From NCBI GenBank assembly GCA_965223435.1, contig CBDCWQ010000019.1:496001-560000 (forward strand): a stretch of 64,000 nt of DNA. Reading direction: 5' to 3'. The position numbers were made by a program, and so were the translations under genes. Each line of letters opens with the position of its first letter. Position 1 is the stretch's first letter. Of this stretch, positions 1 to 6,877 are shown piece after piece. A model generated the notes under the pieces. It made no database searches. It was not told the origin of the DNA and was given only the letters and a program-made list of their open reading frames with translations. Source of the DNA: CBDCWQ01 sp965223435 (GTDB lineage: Bacteria; Myxococcota; Kuafuiibacteriia; Kuafuiibacteriales; Kuafuiibacteriaceae).

Positions 1-362
1 CCGACGCCGCCGCGGACTCCAACAAAGTGGGTTGGGTCATCAACGCATGCCCAGCCAACTGCGGACGCGTCGCACAGTCTGTGAACTGCACCTCATTTGA
101 ATGCATCGGCTACCAACCCGCCGGCAATGTCTACTACGACTACGTCTCCCCGCACCAAATCTCCGCCGCCGGCGTTCCCTCTGAGTTCGCCGCGGGCTGC
201 GAAGCCGACCTCGACGGAGACGCGGTTGTGAACGGTCAATACACGCTGCAATCAACCAACGTTCCCGGCAGCACCGTCGGTGTCATCGCCGACGGCATGA
301 CCGCCTGCAACGCCGGCGAAGAGGCCTGGAGCGTCATCAACTGCCAAGTTGGTGAGTTCTAA
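1..362 (+). CDS. pilA: Type IV pilin PilA, copy 1 (5' end outside window)
   Basis: This is the last 119 codons of a major type IV pilin. It is read in the frame whose codons begin at base 3 and ends in TAA at 360-362. Bases 1-362 match bases 981-1342 of the complete pilin downstream with only four differences (14, 179, 317 and 323). All four are silent, so the encoded protein is identical over this stretch. It is Cys-rich and carries a DLDGD motif. The N-terminal prepilin signal and hydrophobic helix must lie left of the window. A strong terminator follows at 406. The near identity indicates a recent tandem duplication or gene conversion. Confidence 0.93.
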   Translation, partial: DAAADSNKVGWVINACPANCGRVAQSVNCTSFECIGYQPAGNVYYDYVSPHQISAAGVPSEFAAGCEADLDGDAVVNGQYTLQSTNVPGSTVGVIADGMTACNAGEEAWSVINCQVGEF

Positions 363-405
363 TCACCGCTTGACCCCGCAAGTCTGACCTCACCGAAGGT
401 CTCCG

Positions 406-439
406 GGCCCAGAGGGAATTCCCTCTGGGCCTTTTTTTT
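406..439 (+). terminator. Intrinsic terminator after pilin copy 1
   Basis: A perfect 11-bp stem (GGCCCAGAGGG paired with CCCTCTGGGCC) closes an AATT loop at 406-431. Eight T residues follow at 432-439. It starts 44 bases after the pilin stop codon. The same hairpin recurs after pilin copy 2, so the duplication unit included the terminator. Confidence 0.95.
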
Positions 440-480
440 GTCCAAATGCCAAAACCCGACGGCGTAGCCCCCAACGCGTT

Positions 481-647
481 TTGTCAGCCGAGCAAGTTCC
501 CCCTCCCATGCTCGGCGGCGTGAGCCCGTTTCGATGCCACCTTGTCAGACGAGCCGTTCAGCAACCCACCTGACAGCGTAGGCGCCATTTCGACGCATTT
601 TGTCAGCGGAGCAAAGTTCCGTCACCCAAACCTGACCAAGCTTGTCA
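481..647 (+). promoter_or_regulatory. Array of TTGTCA motifs upstream of pilA (candidate PilR enhancer)
   Basis: The 320-base gap between the first terminator and the sigma-54 promoter has no gene. It holds TTGTCA at 481, 542, 600 and 642, plus an inverted CTGACA at 570. The copies at 481 and 600 lie in longer similar blocks that continue into AGCAAGTTCC or AGCAAAGTTCC. PilR sites known from Pseudomonas pilA contain a TGTC core, so this is a plausible enhancer for the PilR encoded at 5398-6816. Binding is inferred from motif repetition and position only. Confidence 0.5.
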
Positions 648-688
648 CTCAGAACCCAAAAGCCGACCCCTGGGCCATCTCTTGGGGA

Positions 689-705
689 TGGCATAAACCA
701 TGCAT
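689..705 (+). promoter_or_regulatory. Sigma-54 (RpoN) promoter of pilA
   Basis: TGGCATAAACCATGCAT fits the -24/-12 consensus. GG at 690-691 and GC at 702-703 are separated by exactly ten bases. Transcription would begin about a dozen bases after the GC, leaving a leader of roughly 40 bases before the TTG start at 758. Pilin genes in Pseudomonas and Myxococcus are RpoN- and PilR-dependent, and pilS/pilR homologues lie 5 kb away. The equivalent promoter of copy 1 is outside the window. Confidence 0.85.
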
Positions 706-757
706 CTGCCTTGGAGCACCAACCGCAAACACAACCCAACCCAAGGAGACCCAAACG

Positions 758-1342
758 TTGAAAAAACTGAACAAACTGAGCAAAGGCTTCACACTCATCG
801 AGCTCATGATCGTCGTCGCGATCATCGGAATTTTGGCCGCCATCGCCATCCCGAACTTCTTGCGATACCAGCTCCGCTCCAAGACGACCGAGTGTAAAAC
901 CATGCTCGGTGGCATCAAGACCAACCAGGAAGCGTTCCGTGCGGACAATGAAGAGTACGCCAATGTCACAACCCGAACACCCGACGCCGCCGCCGACTCC
1001 AACAAAGTGGGTTGGGTCATCAACGCATGCCCAGCCAACTGCGGACGCGTCGCACAGTCTGTGAACTGCACCTCATTTGAATGCATCGGCTACCAACCCG
1101 CCGGCAATGTCTACTACGACTACGTCTCCCCGCACCAAATCTCCGCCGCCGGCGTTCCTTCTGAGTTCGCCGCGGGCTGCGAAGCCGACCTCGACGGAGA
1201 CGCGGTTGTGAACGGTCAATACACGCTGCAATCAACCAACGTTCCCGGCAGCACCGTCGGTGTCATCGCCGACGGCATGACCGCCTGCAACGCCGGTGAA
1301 GAAGCCTGGAGCGTCATCAACTGCCAAGTTGGTGAGTTCTAA
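758..1342 (+). CDS. pilA: Type IVa major pilin PilA, copy 2
   Basis: This encodes a 194-residue prepilin, the structural subunit of the pilus fibre. It starts at TTG 758 behind AAGGAG (743-748); the longer upstream open frame is only leader. The leader peptide MKKLNKLSKG is cut by PilD before F11. Mature FTLIELMIVV has the Glu5 needed for assembly, and the usual long hydrophobic alpha-1 helix follows. The C-terminal domain carries eight cysteines and a DLDGD loop, suggesting a heavily disulfide-bonded and possibly Ca2+-binding head. Sigma-54 promoter upstream, terminator downstream. The last 119 codons duplicate copy 1 almost exactly. Assembled by the PilB/PilC machinery encoded on the other strand. 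Confidence 0.97.
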   Translation: MKKLNKLSKGFTLIELMIVVAIIGILAAIAIPNFLRYQLRSKTTECKTMLGGIKTNQEAFRADNEEYANVTTRTPDAAADSNKVGWVINACPANCGRVAQSVNCTSFECIGYQPAGNVYYDYVSPHQISAAGVPSEFAAGCEADLDGDAVVNGQYTLQSTNVPGSTVGVIADGMTACNAGEEAWSVINCQVGEF

Positions 1343-1386
1343 TCACCGCTTAACCCCGTGTCTGACCTGGACAAAAAAGGGTCTGA

Positions 1387-1419
1387 GGCCCAGAGGGAAT
1401 TCCCTCTGGGCCTTTTTTT
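1387..1419 (+). terminator. Intrinsic terminator after pilin copy 2
   Basis: It has the same GGCCCAGAGGG-AATT-CCCTCTGGGCC hairpin as the first terminator, at 1387-1412, followed by seven T residues. The bases between the stop codon and the hairpin have diverged from copy 1, whereas the stem is invariant. Confidence 0.95.
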
Positions 1420-1452
1420 CTTGTACAATCAAAGAATCGAAGTGGAGGCGCG

Positions 1453-2037
1453 ATGAATATCAAAGCTCATACAAGAGGCTTCTCACTCATCGAGATGATG
1501 ATCGTGGTCGCCATTACCGGTCTTTTGGCCGCCATTGCCGCCCCCCGTTATCTTCGCTACCAGCTTCGCGCGAGACAGACCGAAGGCTACGTGGTCCTCT
1601 CTCTAATCAAGGCCGCACAAATCACACACAATGCGCGGAATGACTGCTTCGCAACCGCGAACGTGAATCCCAATGTCGGCGTCCTGAGTTCCTCCAAACG
1701 CCTGTGGGACGACACGACCAGCGCCAACGCAAACCAACGCTGCCCCGGTTTTCCCGGAGCGCCGTTACCTAAGAATTTCGCTGACCTCCAGGTTGAACCG
1801 GCCGCGAAGAACGTGTATCTGCAGTACTCGTGTATCGCATCATACGACGCACCGGGTTCGTCCGATGACTTCGCATGCTGCGCCCAAGGGGATCTCGACG
1901 ATGATGGGAACCTTTACTCCCTGCTCTATGGCACCGACAACGCGGGCACCGGCACAACCCTCGCCAATCCAGCCTGTAGCGGTCTCAGTTCTGCCTTCCC
2001 CAACAACGTTGTTCGCGTGTCCGCCGCCCTCTACTAG
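1453..2037 (+). CDS. Type IV pilin-like protein (minor or variant pilin)
   Basis: This encodes 194 residues starting at ATG 1453 after GGAGG (1444-1448). The prepilin leader MNIKAHTRG is followed by FSLIEMMIVVAITGLLAAIA, with Glu5 and the pilin helix, so it should be processed by PilD. The globular part differs from PilA except for YLRYQLR after the helix and a Cys-containing QGDLDDDG segment similar to the DLDGD loop of PilA. It has several cysteines and ends in VVRVSAALY. It sits 110 bases after pilA behind the terminator, so it may depend on read-through or its own promoter. It could be a minor pilin or an alternative major pilin. Confidence 0.9.
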   Translation: MNIKAHTRGFSLIEMMIVVAITGLLAAIAAPRYLRYQLRARQTEGYVVLSLIKAAQITHNARNDCFATANVNPNVGVLSSSKRLWDDTTSANANQRCPGFPGAPLPKNFADLQVEPAAKNVYLQYSCIASYDAPGSSDDFACCAQGDLDDDGNLYSLLYGTDNAGTGTTLANPACSGLSSAFPNNVVRVSAALY

Positions 2038-2153
2038 GGCGGCCACCAAACAGGGTTCCCCAAGGCCACAACTTGTGCGTTCCTGTTTAACGCTTCATCT
2101 GAAGCCACTTCCGTTAGGCTACACCGCGCGCGGTTAGCCGTAGGATACGTTCA

Positions 2154-3092
2154 TTGAACGGAGAACTCCTCAAGATCGTTGCTGTAGGGCTCACGGCCTT
2201 TGTCTGTGCAACCGTGCTCAGAGTAAAGCTCGTCGACCCGCAAGCCAAAGTGCGATACAGCCGTCTCGATCTCGACGAAGACTTCCTTGCATCACCCGGA
2301 AAGACCACGCTGAATGTCGTATGCCTCGAGCACCAGCACGCGTGGGCCGATATCCTCTGGCTTGGTATCGTGCAACACCTCGGAACCAAAAAGGGTGACG
2401 GCAAAAAGTCCGACTGGGACCGACTGCAGCGCTGGGCAGATCTGGCCACAGATCTGGATCCCAGATATTTTGTGGTTTACCAGTCGTGCTCGGTTCACCT
2501 GTCAACCTTCGCGGGGCGCACAGAGGCATCAGACCAACTTCTATTCAAGGGTCGGACCGAGCTCCCAAGACGGTGGGAATTGCCTTTTTACCTCGGCTAC
2601 AACGCGTACTTTCTACACGCGGACGCCGAAGCGGCTTCAAACTTTTGGTTTGAGGCGGCCAACCTACCCGGGGCGCCGCGCTTCGTGGCTTCTTTGGCCG
2701 GTCGGGCCCGGTTCCAATCAGGGGATGAAGAGGGTGCCATTCTGATCCTCCAAATGATGCTCGATTCTCTACCCCCCGGCCCAAGACGAAGAGACGTCGA
2801 CGCCCGCCTGAGAATGCTGAAGAGCGAACGTATTCTCAAAGCCTACGACGAAGCCTGTGTCGCATTTCGAGAGGCACGCGGCGTACAACCCAAAGATGGC
2901 AAGGAACTCCACCAAGCCCAGTTCGTCCAAATCCCACCCTATGATCTCTTGGGTCAGGCGATCACCCTCGATGAAGGCTGTCGGGCCCGCACCGCATTTA
3001 TCAAAGTGCGAGAGGACGAGGCGCGAGAGCGCGTAGGCAGCGAACGAGAACGTTTCGACAACAAGAAACAAAAGAAACCCGGAACTCCGTGA
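2154..3092 (+). CDS. pilG: PilG-like pilus accessory protein
   Basis: This encodes 312 residues. The proposed start is TTG 2154, with no strong ribosome site. A short N-terminal hydrophobic segment (about residues 6-23) suggests a membrane anchor with the body in the periplasm. The body is helical with TPR-like pieces (LATDLDPRYFVVYQ, ASLAGRARFQSGDEEGA) and a very charged C-terminus. Sequence alone does not name it. Its place between pilA and the ABC genes pilH/pilI matches M. xanthus PilG, needed for pilus assembly. It is 13 bases upstream of pilH, so co-transcription is likely. The symbol is assigned by synteny. Confidence 0.7.
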   Translation: MNGELLKIVAVGLTAFVCATVLRVKLVDPQAKVRYSRLDLDEDFLASPGKTTLNVVCLEHQHAWADILWLGIVQHLGTKKGDGKKSDWDRLQRWADLATDLDPRYFVVYQSCSVHLSTFAGRTEASDQLLFKGRTELPRRWELPFYLGYNAYFLHADAEAASNFWFEAANLPGAPRFVASLAGRARFQSGDEEGAILILQMMLDSLPPGPRRRDVDARLRMLKSERILKAYDEACVAFREARGVQPKDGKELHQAQFVQIPPYDLLGQAITLDEGCRARTAFIKVREDEARERVGSERERFDNKKQKKPGTP

Positions 3093-3105
3093 CAAAGGCA
3101 ACACG

Positions 3106-4068
3106 ATGATTCAGGTCAAAGACTTCCGAAAGACGTTTTTTGTGGGCCTCAGGCGCCGTCGCTCCGAAGCAGCAAAAGCCATCACATTCGAGGTGGAGCC
3201 TCGTGAGGTTTTTGGCTTTCTCGGCCCGAATGGGGCCGGCAAGACCACAACCATCAAGGCACTCTTGGGGCTCATCTGGGCGGACGGTGGCGAGCTCAAA
3301 CTTTTGGGCCAGGATGTGCGGTCCATGGCATGGCGCAACGAGGTGGGGTACATGCCTGAGCATCCCACGTTCTACGACTTTTTGACCGGACTTGAAATGG
3401 TGTCGTGGTTTGGCCGTCTTTCGGGGCTCTCGAGCATCGATGCCACCAAACGCGCAGAAACGCTGCTCCATCGCGTCGGCCTCTCACACGCCATGAAGCG
3501 CCGGCTTCGAGGTTACTCAAAGGGCATGCTTCAGCGAGCGGGGTTGGCCCAAGCACTGGTTGGTTCACCGAAGCTGCTCATCTTGGACGAGCCCATGACC
3601 GGCCTAGACCCCATCGGAAGACGCGACATGCGCGAGTTGATTCTCGAACTTCGCGACGAAGGACGGACCATCTTCTACTCGACGCACATCCTTCCCGACA
3701 TCGAAATGACTTGCGATCGGGTTTCCATTATCAATCAGGGCGTGACCAAACAAACGGGACGGCTTCAGGATATTCTGACCGAAACCATCCGAGGAATATC
3801 GGTCGTTGTTCAAAACCTGAGTCCTGAAAAGCTTGCCGCCGCCCGAAAGCAGCATCCCGGTTCCACCGATGCCGACGGCGCGTTGCAGATCGAGTTTGAT
3901 GAGATTGAGAAAGCACGCGCCTTTGCCAATGAAATGATTCGTGAAGGTGGGGAGCTGGTTCGTTTCGAGCCCCACCGAGACGATCTCGAAACGATCTTCA
4001 TGCGCTCCCTTGGCAGCGAATCCGCTGTGGCCACAGACTCGACCACGACGGAGGAAAACCGCTCATGA
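3106..4068 (+). CDS. pilH: ABC transporter ATP-binding protein PilH
   Basis: This 320-residue ABC ATPase energises the PilGHI transporter required for pilus biogenesis in M. xanthus. Visible motifs are Walker A GPNGAGKTT (40-48), signature YSKGM (137-141, a variant of LSGGQ common in ABC-2 exporters), Walker B LLILDEP (157-163) and the switch His in STH (194). A C-terminal extension of about 90 residues follows, as in NatA-type exporters. ATG 3106 lies 13 bases after pilG. The 3' end overlaps pilI by four bases (ATGA), indicating translational coupling. The transported substrate is unknown. Confidence 0.92.
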   Translation: MIQVKDFRKTFFVGLRRRRSEAAKAITFEVEPREVFGFLGPNGAGKTTTIKALLGLIWADGGELKLLGQDVRSMAWRNEVGYMPEHPTFYDFLTGLEMVSWFGRLSGLSSIDATKRAETLLHRVGLSHAMKRRLRGYSKGMLQRAGLAQALVGSPKLLILDEPMTGLDPIGRRDMRELILELRDEGRTIFYSTHILPDIEMTCDRVSIINQGVTKQTGRLQDILTETIRGISVVVQNLSPEKLAAARKQHPGSTDADGALQIEFDEIEKARAFANEMIREGGELVRFEPHRDDLETIFMRSLGSESAVATDSTTTEENRS

Positions 4069-4832
4069 CCTCTATCTTTGTGCTTGCCATCAATACGTTT
4101 CGGCAAACGATGCGACAACGTCTGCTCTACAATATCGCCATTTTTGGCGTCGGCATGGTCTTGGTGTCGATGGTCATCGGCAACATTACCTTTGGGTACC
4201 CCGACCGGGTGGTAAGAAGCATTGGCCTTTCAGGCGTGGCCATCGCCCTCGACCTGATCGCCCTTCTGGTCGGCGTCACCCTGATTCATCAGGAAATCGA
4301 TCGAAAAACCCTGTTCGTGGTGCTGATTCGCCCCATCGAACGCTGGCAGTACGTCTGTGGTCGATACCTCGGACTCCTGATGGCCATTGCCCTCATGGGA
4401 TTGGGCCTTTCGGTTGTGTTCATCGTGACGCTCTTGTCGGTTGGTGGAACCCCCGGCGCCAACGATTTCATCGCCCTTCTCGCCGCGGTGCCCGAAGCCG
4501 CGCTGCTCGGGGGCATCGGCCTCACGCTTTCGGCGTTCTCCACCCCGACCCTCAGTGCCGGCATCGGACTCGGGCTCTGGCTCTCCGCGGCCACCACCGA
4601 CGACTTGGTGCGCCTTACGGCCAAGGCCGAATCGGTCGAGGTCAAATACCTCGCCAAGTTCATCTACTATGCCCTCCCGAGCCTCCACCGGCTCAACTTT
4701 CGCGAAGCGGCCATCTACCAAGATCCGGTCTCAACCGCTGAGTTCGTAAGCGCGCTGGGCTACGGCGCGCTCTACGCATGTGCCCTCGTCGCCATCGCCA
4801 GTCTCATCCTGTCGCGGCGAGAAATGCTCTAA
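4065..4832 (+). CDS. pilI: ABC-2 type permease PilI
   Basis: This 255-residue integral membrane protein has about six hydrophobic spans and is the permease partner of PilH. It begins MTSIFVLAINTFRQTMRQRL, the typical short N-terminal amphipathic piece of ABC-2 permeases. The first span is at about residues 22-45, and the protein ends in a span followed by SRREML. It overlaps pilH by four bases. It closes the plus-strand pilus operon and is convergent, with an eight-base gap, with the minus-strand TPR gene. Confidence 0.9.
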   Translation: MTSIFVLAINTFRQTMRQRLLYNIAIFGVGMVLVSMVIGNITFGYPDRVVRSIGLSGVAIALDLIALLVGVTLIHQEIDRKTLFVVLIRPIERWQYVCGRYLGLLMAIALMGLGLSVVFIVTLLSVGGTPGANDFIALLAAVPEAALLGGIGLTLSAFSTPTLSAGIGLGLWLSAATTDDLVRLTAKAESVEVKYLAKFIYYALPSLHRLNFREAAIYQDPVSTAEFVSALGYGALYACALVAIASLILSRREML

Positions 4833-4839
4833 AAAGAAG

Positions 4840-5373
4840 TCAATCAAGTTTGATTCGGGTTGAAGTGTCCGGGCCATTTTGAAGACCGTGTTTGGCGCGC
4901 AAAGCCTGCATTCGGGGGTTGCCTGAGATATCTTGCCAAATGCGATCCCGAAGCAAACGGATCCGGACCCGCCCCTCGCCAGCAGGAATCTCTTCAAGAA
5001 AAGTCAGCGCGCCCTCGACGTCGCCGCTCAGTTTTTGAATGCTGGCCCGTTCGGCAAGCGCGTCGTAATCTTGAGGGTCGAGCTCGTTCACCCGGGCGAA
5101 AGTCTTGGCGGCCTCGGGCAACCGATGGAGGCCTCGTTGCGCAATGCCCAAGTTCAGCCACACCGACGGCTCATCTGGATAGCGCACCGCCAACCCCTGG
5201 AATGCCTCCTCGGCGTCGAGGAGCCTCCCTGCTTTCCCGAGCGCGATGACCTTGGCGACTTCTTCTTTCATGGTCGCGTGGCGGCTTTTTTTGAACCCCG
5301 TGACCGCCCCAAAGCCTATTCCCCCTGCAACCAGGAGCGTCCACGCGCCCGCGGCAACCCAGTGCTGCTGCAT
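4840..5373 (-). CDS. Membrane-anchored TPR protein downstream of pilR
   Basis: This encodes 177 residues from ATG 5373, chosen because GGAG lies seven bases upstream; a TTG at 5388 is possible. Residues 1-28 form one hydrophobic helix followed by basic residues (FKKSRHATMK). Residues 30-125 hold two or three TPRs (GRLLDAEEAFQGLAVRYPDE, LPEAAKTFARVNELDPQ). The C-terminus is a short charged helix. It follows pilR by 24 bases and is the last gene of the minus-strand pil operon. It may scaffold pilus or sensor proteins at the inner membrane; no specific function can be read. Confidence 0.8.
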   Translation of the reverse strand: MQQHWVAAGAWTLLVAGGIGFGAVTGFKKSRHATMKEEVAKVIALGKAGRLLDAEEAFQGLAVRYPDEPSVWLNLGIAQRGLHRLPEAAKTFARVNELDPQDYDALAERASIQKLSGDVEGALTFLEEIPAGEGRVRIRLLRDRIWQDISGNPRMQALRAKHGLQNGPDTSTRIKLD

Positions 5374-5397
5374 CACACTAGACTCCAATTTCGTTGA

Positions 5398-6816
5398 TCA
5401 GCTGCTCTTATGTCCATCCGAGCCATTCCTCCTTTGGTACTTCGAGAGCTTATATCGAAACTGACGAAAGGAGAGACCCAAAAGCTCCGCCGCCTTGGTC
5501 TTCACGCCTCCCGCATGGTCCAACGCCTGCTGAATCAGGTCGAACTCAAAAGCCTCCACGAGCCGATCCAATTCCACCCCTTCTTCGGGGAAACGCTTAG
5601 CATCTGGCTCCAAAACCACCCTCGGCTGGGGCTCTTTCCCGGGGGCGCGCACCTCTTTGGGAAGCTGATCAACGGTTAAAACCTCTCCGGTCGCGAGGGC
5701 CACACCCCGCTCCAGGATGTTCATCAACTGTCGAACGTTTCCCGGAAATCGATAGGCCAGGAGCAGATCCATCGCCTCGGTCGACACCGAAGTTACCCTA
5801 CGGTCATAGGTTTTGGAGAACTGCCGAAGAAAGGCCTCAATCAAAAGAGGCACGTCCTCTTTGCGGTGCCTGAGCGGTGGGAGATCGATTTGAAGCACGT
5901 TCAGGCGAAAGTACAAGTCTTCGCGAAATCGTCCGGCGCGAACCTCCGCCTCCAGATCCCGGTTGGTGGCCGCGATCACCCGCGCGTCGACGGGAAGCTC
6001 CTCAGCCGCGCCGACCGGCTTGATACGCCGTTCTTGGAGCACCCGAAGGAGCTTGGGCTGTAAAGCCATGGGGAGTTCACCGATTTCATCGAGAAACAGC
6101 GTTCCTCCGGCGGCGCTCGCAAAAACACCTTCCTTGTCCGAATCCGCACCCGTGAACGCGCCCTTCACATGACCAAAAAGCTCAGACTCAATGAGGTTCT
6201 CGGGAATCGCGCCACAGTTGATGGGGACAAAGGGCCCATCTCGGCGGGCGCCGCCGTAGTGGAGCGCTTCCGAGACCCGTTCTTTCCCCGTCCCACTTTC
6301 TCCGAAGATGAGCACCGAGGCCTGTACCGAAGCCAAGCGCTGGATCAACTGAAAGACTTCGCGCATCGCCTCGCTTCGCCCCACAATCCCCTCGAGACTG
6401 TAGCGATCGACAAGGGCCCTTTTGAGCGACTCGTTCTCGGCGGTCAGCTGGCGTTTCTTGATCGCCTGGCCCATCAGGACCTCGATATCGGGTGCCAGAT
6501 GAGGCCCTTTCTCAAGGTAAAAGCTTGCCCCGTCTTTCACCGCCTCACGCGCCTTATCGCGGGTTCCGAAGGCGGTCATCACAATGACCTCGGGCGGATC
6601 GGGGACCGAACGTGCCGCCCGCAATACGTCCATCCCGTCCCCGCCGGGCTCAAGCCTCAGATCGGTAATCACCAGATCAAAGTGTTCGCGCCGAATGGTT
6701 TCTATTCCACCCGCCACCCCGGAAGCAGTCCGCACCGTGTGCCCTTTGGAAGAGATCAAAACCTCTAAGGCATCGCGCAGCCCTTGTTCGTCATCAACAA
6801 CAAGAACACGTCCCAT
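5398..6816 (-). CDS. pilR: Sigma-54-dependent response regulator PilR
   Basis: This 472-residue NtrC-family activator is the partner of PilS. The receiver domain (1-120) opens MGRVLVVDDEQG and has phospho-acceptor Asp52 (VITDLRLE). The AAA+ domain follows with GESGTGKE, the sigma-54-contacting GAFTGA loop and Walker B GGTLFLDEIGEL. A Fis-type helix-turn-helix (KTKAAELLGLSFRQFRYKL) ends the protein. I chose ATG 6816 because it fits the receiver fold; a TTG at 6837 would add seven residues. It lies about 60 bases after pilS. The likely target is the sigma-54 promoter at 689. Confidence 0.95.
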   Translation of the reverse strand: MGRVLVVDDEQGLRDALEVLISSKGHTVRTASGVAGGIETIRREHFDLVITDLRLEPGGDGMDVLRAARSVPDPPEVIVMTAFGTRDKAREAVKDGASFYLEKGPHLAPDIEVLMGQAIKKRQLTAENESLKRALVDRYSLEGIVGRSEAMREVFQLIQRLASVQASVLIFGESGTGKERVSEALHYGGARRDGPFVPINCGAIPENLIESELFGHVKGAFTGADSDKEGVFASAAGGTLFLDEIGELPMALQPKLLRVLQERRIKPVGAAEELPVDARVIAATNRDLEAEVRAGRFREDLYFRLNVLQIDLPPLRHRKEDVPLLIEAFLRQFSKTYDRRVTSVSTEAMDLLLAYRFPGNVRQLMNILERGVALATGEVLTVDQLPKEVRAPGKEPQPRVVLEPDAKRFPEEGVELDRLVEAFEFDLIQQALDHAGGVKTKAAELLGLSFRQFRYKLSKYQRRNGSDGHKSS

Positions 6817-6877
6817 GAATCGCTCTACCCGCGCCAAAAACGAGGAGCCGACGGGTCTACCATCCGAGCTCCTGGGT

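Noticed and set aside
542..757. An upstream in-frame extension of the pilA gene (72 extra codons)
   Set aside because: It contains the sigma-54 promoter and TTGTCA array. The true prepilin leader begins at TTG 758 behind AAGGAG.
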